Assembly (NCBI GenBank): GCA_945883885.1
Contig: CAMCYM010000058.1
Span: 1-8,700, forward strand
Source of the DNA: Chryseobacterium gleum
GTDB lineage: Bacteria > Bacteroidota > Bacteroidia > Flavobacteriales_D > Sanyastnellaceae
DNA length: 8,700 nt
Reading direction: 5' to 3'
Under the pieces are notes generated by a model. The model was not told the DNA's origin, did not search any database, and saw nothing but the letters and a program-made list of their open reading frames with translations. Shown in pieces: positions 7,701-8,700 of this stretch (its first letter is position 1; every line of letters begins with the position of its first letter). The position numbers and the translations under genes were made by a program.

Positions 7701-8700
7701 GGACGCCGATGGAGATGGCACATGCGACGATGTAGACCCCTGTGTAGGGGCGTTGGATGCATGTGGCATTTGCAACGGTCCGGGTGCGGTGTTCACGTGC
7801 GGCTGCTCGGGCATTCCTTCAGGATCTTGTGACTGTGAGGGCAACGTGCTCGATGTCCTCGGCATCTGCGGGGGGGGCTGTGCAGCCGATGTGGACGGCG
7901 ATGGAATCTGCGACAACGTGGATGCCTGCGTCGGAGCATTGGATGCCTGCGGGGTATGCAACGGTCCGGGGGCGATACAAGCATGTGGATGTTCGGAGTT
8001 GCCCGCAGGAGCGTGTGATTGTGCGGGCAACGAACTTGACGCACTCGGCGTGTGCGGTGGGCCCTGTGCTGCTGATGCAGATGCGGACGGAATCTGCGAC
8101 AACGCGGATGCGTGCGTCGGTGCACTCGATGCATGTGGCGTTTGCAACGGTCCTGGTGCAGTGAATGCTTGCGGCTGTGCGGGAATTCCAGCTGGCGCCT
8201 GCGATTGTGCGGGCAACGGGTTCGATGCACTCGGCGTGTGCGGCGGGACTTGCGTGGCGGATGCAGATGCCGACGGAATCTGCGACATTGCGGATGCATG
8301 TGTGGGTGCGCTCGATGCGTGTGGCATTTGCAACGGCCCGGGGGCCGTGCTTGCATGCGGTTGTTCAGGACTACCTGCAGGTGCGTGTGACTGCAGCGGA
8401 AATGCGCTGGATGCCCTCGGAATCTGCGGAGGGCTGTGTACTTCCGACGTGAACGGAGACGGTGTATGCGATGGACCTGAGACCTTCGGGTGCACGGCAT
8501 CGAATGCGTGCAACTACAGTATCCTCGCATTGACCGATGACGGCTCGTGTGAGTTTTGCTCGTGCGTGACGGACTACCCGGGCGAAGGGTATGCGCTGGA
8601 GGTGGAGGAATTTGCGGTGAACGGAGTGCCAGGCACGACCACGTACCGCTTCTATGTGCACACCGATGCGCCAGATGATTTCGTTTCTGCGGTCTACGGG
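4729..8700 (+). CDS. Giant secreted modular Cys-rich repeat protein, N-terminal 1324 residues (3' end outside the window)
   Basis: The frame is open from ATG 4729 to the right edge with no stop; an in-frame TAA at 4705-4707 just upstream makes this ATG the first possible start. The order is: signal peptide (1-21), beta-type domain 1 (about 28-227), tandem 52-residue repeats (234-358), beta-type domain 2 (about 373-564), 21-residue and 62-residue repeat array (579-1274), start of beta-type domain 3 (1288 on). The chain is very rich in Cys, Gly, Asp and Ala, and DxDxDG motifs resemble the calcium loops of thrombospondin type 3 repeats. Being exported, the cysteines probably form disulfides and the acidic loops probably bind calcium, giving a rigid extended stalk between globular domains. 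Similar GCT...DGSC repeat proteins are known from secreted Bacteroidota proteins, often with a type IX secretion C-terminal domain, which would be outside this window. An adhesive or surface-structure role is likely but unproven. No transport, enzyme or toxin motif is visible. No Shine-Dalgarno sequence precedes the start. Confidence 0.93.
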   Translation, partial: MRFASLLTALLCCVTFQTKAATDESPGYWLGVEPYVVHTAPYVGPFGTTNLVGQTTYRIYLHTNSASDFLSSISGEATHPLVLNSTSTPAWHNDLAFGSNLGAQVNGSIFGFMPALQYDSWLTIGASQSVAGFTLSETTVATPWAQFNAGTNVLMNHPTGWALYGLNPCPSGVGCSYTHPGYAGEDLKILVGQITTSGTISGQMFVQVFQNGFASSEFREMLPLLAQDPNSIAGCTDEAACNFSAEATDEDGSCVFATGCDVCAGGALVDGDTDNDGVCNTNEVAGCTSVTACNFNAAATEDNGSCLYATGCDACSGGAVADGDADNDGVCDGNEIAGCTTANACNYSTTATEDDGSCDYCSCAGGDPALPTYTMTVEAHASGLVPGTTTYRFYIDMLHGTDFLSAIYGNSLSPLYLTTSSGSFYNDPFASGETAGGINPLLFSFSPTLAADSWVTIGISSAAVEPESAPFTIESSGQAWKAKFVAGSPLSGQNVAMDNFGGGAWYTVNGTVNGVPSAGTSRVLFLQMTTAGSVSGVINAQIFPQGVGLNNERLAFTFNGTGTFYPQGYVPPTPTNPCGCTDVLADNYDGSAEYEDGSCAYGGCTDLTACNYDASANTDDGTCTYPDVLGVCGGGCEADADADGVCDASDPCVGALDACGVCNGPGAVYACGCTEVPSSDCDCEGGQLDALGVCGGDCPADVDSDGVCDTEEGGCTFVWACNYNPSALFDNGTCEFFSCLGCTDPTACNFNPAAIYPNGSCEYVSCAIQGCTNPLACNFDAAATFDNGTCDFTSCVGCTDPAADNFDPGATLSDGSCIYAGCTNPAACNFESSANLDNGSCLFNDALGVCGGACEADVDVDGLCDNADPCVGALDGCGICNGPGAIYVCGCSEITAGACDCNGNVLDALGVCGGDCGADTDGDGICNTNEVAGCTDASACNYNAAATDEDGSCTVEDQCGVCGGSGIPAGVCDCAGNQLDALGVCGGSCAVDADGDGTCDDVDPCVGALDACGICNGPGAVFTCGCSGIPSGSCDCEGNVLDVLGICGGGCAADVDGDGICDNVDACVGALDACGVCNGPGAIQACGCSELPAGACDCAGNELDALGVCGGPCAADADADGICDNADACVGALDACGVCNGPGAVNACGCAGIPAGACDCAGNGFDALGVCGGTCVADADADGICDIADACVGALDACGICNGPGAVLACGCSGLPAGACDCSGNALDALGICGGLCTSDVNGDGVCDGPETFGCTASNACNYSILALTDDGSCEFCSCVTDYPGEGYALEVEEFAVNGVPGTTTYRFYVHTDAPDDFVSAVYG
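4810..5409 (+). other. Beta-type domain, copy 1, of the giant protein
   Basis: Residues 28-227 share landmarks with copy 2: QTTYRIY at 54-60 (TTTYRFY in copies 2 and 3), DFLSSISG at 68-75 (DFLSAIYG in copy 2, DFVSAVYG in copy 3), DSWLTIG at 119-125, and TTSGTISG at 195-202 followed by a QVF-x-x-G strand. Alternating hydrophobic residues suggest a beta-sandwich. I do not recognise a named family. Copy 1 has a unique Cys pair (NPCPSGVGC) near residues 168-174 that copy 2 lacks. Confidence 0.7.
5428..5802 (+). repeat. 52-residue (156-nt) tandem repeat with the 21-residue Cys motif
   Basis: Motifs starting at 5428, 5584 and 5740 are spaced exactly 156 nt apart. Each begins with the 21-residue motif GCT-x4-ACN(F/Y)...DxDGSC or close variants. 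The first two are followed by a 31-residue linker of the form ATGCD-x-C-x-GGA, then DGD-x-DNDGVC, a calcium-loop-like sequence, and ending NE(V/I)A. The third copy ends in DDGSCDYCSC and passes directly into beta-type domain 2. All copies are in frame within the same gene. Confidence 0.9.
5845..6420 (+). other. Beta-type domain, copy 2, of the giant protein
   Basis: Residues 373-564 repeat the plan of copy 1: TTTYRFY at 388-394, DFLSAIYG at 402-409, DSWVTIG at 452-458, and TTAGSVSG at 529-536 followed by AQIFPQG. This domain lacks cysteine, in sharp contrast to the arrays on both sides, which fits a stable beta fold that does not depend on disulfides. It ends before a Pro/Thr hinge (VPPTPTNP) that leads into the next Cys array. 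Confidence 0.75.
6463..6597 (+). repeat. Two copies of the 21-residue Cys motif
   Basis: Copies start at 6463 and 6535, 72 nt apart, with three-residue linkers. Each normally has Cys at positions 2, 8 and 21. The first copy (GCTDVLADNY) has Asp in place of the second Cys, leaving it with two cysteines; the second (GCTDLTACNY) is canonical. Confidence 0.88.
6613..6867 (+). repeat. 62-residue ten-Cys unit, copy 1, plus truncated copy
   Basis: The full unit covers 6613-6798 (186 nt). It starts LGVCGG-x-C, then a DxDxDG loop (ADADADGVC), then CVGALDACGVCNGPG, a CGC, CDC and a closing LDA. Cysteines fall at positions 4, 8, 18, 24, 31, 34, 43, 45, 53 and 55. A second copy begins at 6799 but keeps only the first part (LGVCGGDCPADVDSDGVCD) before passing, 23 residues after its start, into the 21-residue motif at 6868. 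Confidence 0.9.
6868..7251 (+). repeat. Five consecutive 21-residue Cys motifs
   Basis: Copies start at 6868, 6949, 7036, 7117 and 7189. They keep GCT, ACN(F/Y) and (D/N)G(S/T)C while the linkers vary from 3 to 8 residues and often contain (S/T)C, adding an extra Cys between copies. The copy at 7117 (GCTDPAADNF) again has Asp for the second Cys, like the copy at 6463. Confidence 0.9.
7267..7671 (+). repeat. 62-residue unit, copy 2, truncated unit, 21-residue motif and short-form unit
   Basis: A full 62-residue unit spans 7267-7452. It is followed exactly 186 nt on by a truncated unit at 7453 (LGVCGGDCGADTDGDGIC), then a 21-residue motif at 7525-7587 (GCTDASACNY). Next is a 25-residue short form at 7597-7671 (DQCGVCGGSG, then IPAGVCDCAGNQLDA) of the second half of the 62-residue unit, lacking about nine residues including the CGC pair. 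The short form feeds directly into the four-copy array. Confidence 0.88.
7672..8487 (+). repeat. Four exact 186-nt tandem units (62 residues, ten Cys each) plus truncated fifth
   Basis: Full units start at 7672, 7858, 8044 and 8230, each exactly 186 nt long, and a fifth begins at 8416 but breaks off after LGICGGLCTSDVNGDGVC. All ten cysteines, the DxDxDG loop and the CVGALDACG(V/I)CNGPGA core are unchanged in every full copy; only a few positions vary (after LGVCGG, around the AV-x-x-CGC stretch, and at GN-x-LDA). Codon choice for identical residues differs between copies, so the units are not recent perfect duplicates. Confidence 0.95.
8488..8550 (+). repeat. Final 21-residue Cys motif before domain 3
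   Basis: GCTASNACNY at the start and TDDGSC at the end mark a twelfth copy of the motif. It leads into EFCSC, matching the DYCSC junction that precedes beta-type domain 2 at 5803-5817. Confidence 0.88.
8590..8700 (+). other. Beta-type domain, copy 3 (start only)
   Basis: Residues 1288-1324 contain GTTTYRFY and DFVSAVYG at the same spacing, give or take one residue, as GTTTYRFY and DFLSAIYG of copy 2, preceded by the same CSC junction. The rest of the domain is beyond the right edge, so the protein continues with at least one more domain. Confidence 0.8.

Noticed and set aside
7672..8487. CRISPR-like array because of the strict repeat spacing
   Set aside because: The unit is 186 nt, fully coding in one frame, with no short palindromic repeat and unique spacer pattern.

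Overview
The window looks like a chromosomal piece of a GC-rich member of the Bacteroidota, probably from the Flavobacteriales or a nearby group. Three things suggest this. The leucyl-tRNA synthetase carries the insert typical of that phylum just before its KMSKS loop. DUF349 repeat proteins and short signal-less NodB-type deacetylases beginning Y-x(2)-RTP are common there. The last gene is a secreted, Cys-rich repeat protein built on the GCT...ACN(F/Y)...DGSC motif, which is familiar from secreted proteins of this phylum. The lineage is an inference; no rRNA or other phylogenetic marker beyond leuS is present.

Layout. Positions 2-1081 (+) hold the C-terminal part of a DUF349 repeat protein that enters from the left. 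Positions 1059-1718 (-) hold a polysaccharide deacetylase that overlaps it tail to tail. Positions 1719-1768 are a 50-bp divergent spacer with a perfect 10-bp inverted repeat, one arm ending 3 nt before each start codon. Positions 1769-4525 (+) hold a complete leuS. Positions 4526-4728 are a relatively AT-rich spacer with a terminator-like hairpin and no gene. From 4729 to the right edge (8700) one frame stays open without a stop and encodes the first 1324 residues of a very large exported modular protein. It has no stop codon inside the window, so a scan that requires closed ORFs misses it and shows only antisense and out-of-frame shadows.

The large protein is the notable part. After a signal peptide it has a beta-type domain (copy 1), a 52-residue tandem repeat, a second copy of the domain, then a long array mixing a 21-residue three-Cys motif (12 copies) with a 62-residue ten-Cys unit carrying a DxDxDG calcium-loop-like motif (6 full copies, four in exact 186-nt tandem). 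A third copy of the beta domain begins just before the window ends. The domain-repeat-domain plan suggests a giant cell-surface or released protein, perhaps adhesive and possibly exported by the type IX system. The C-terminal sorting domain that would show this lies outside the window.

The first three genes are housekeeping-like and show no obvious joint pathway. leuS and the deacetylase share a divergent control region. The large gene appears to be its own transcription unit.
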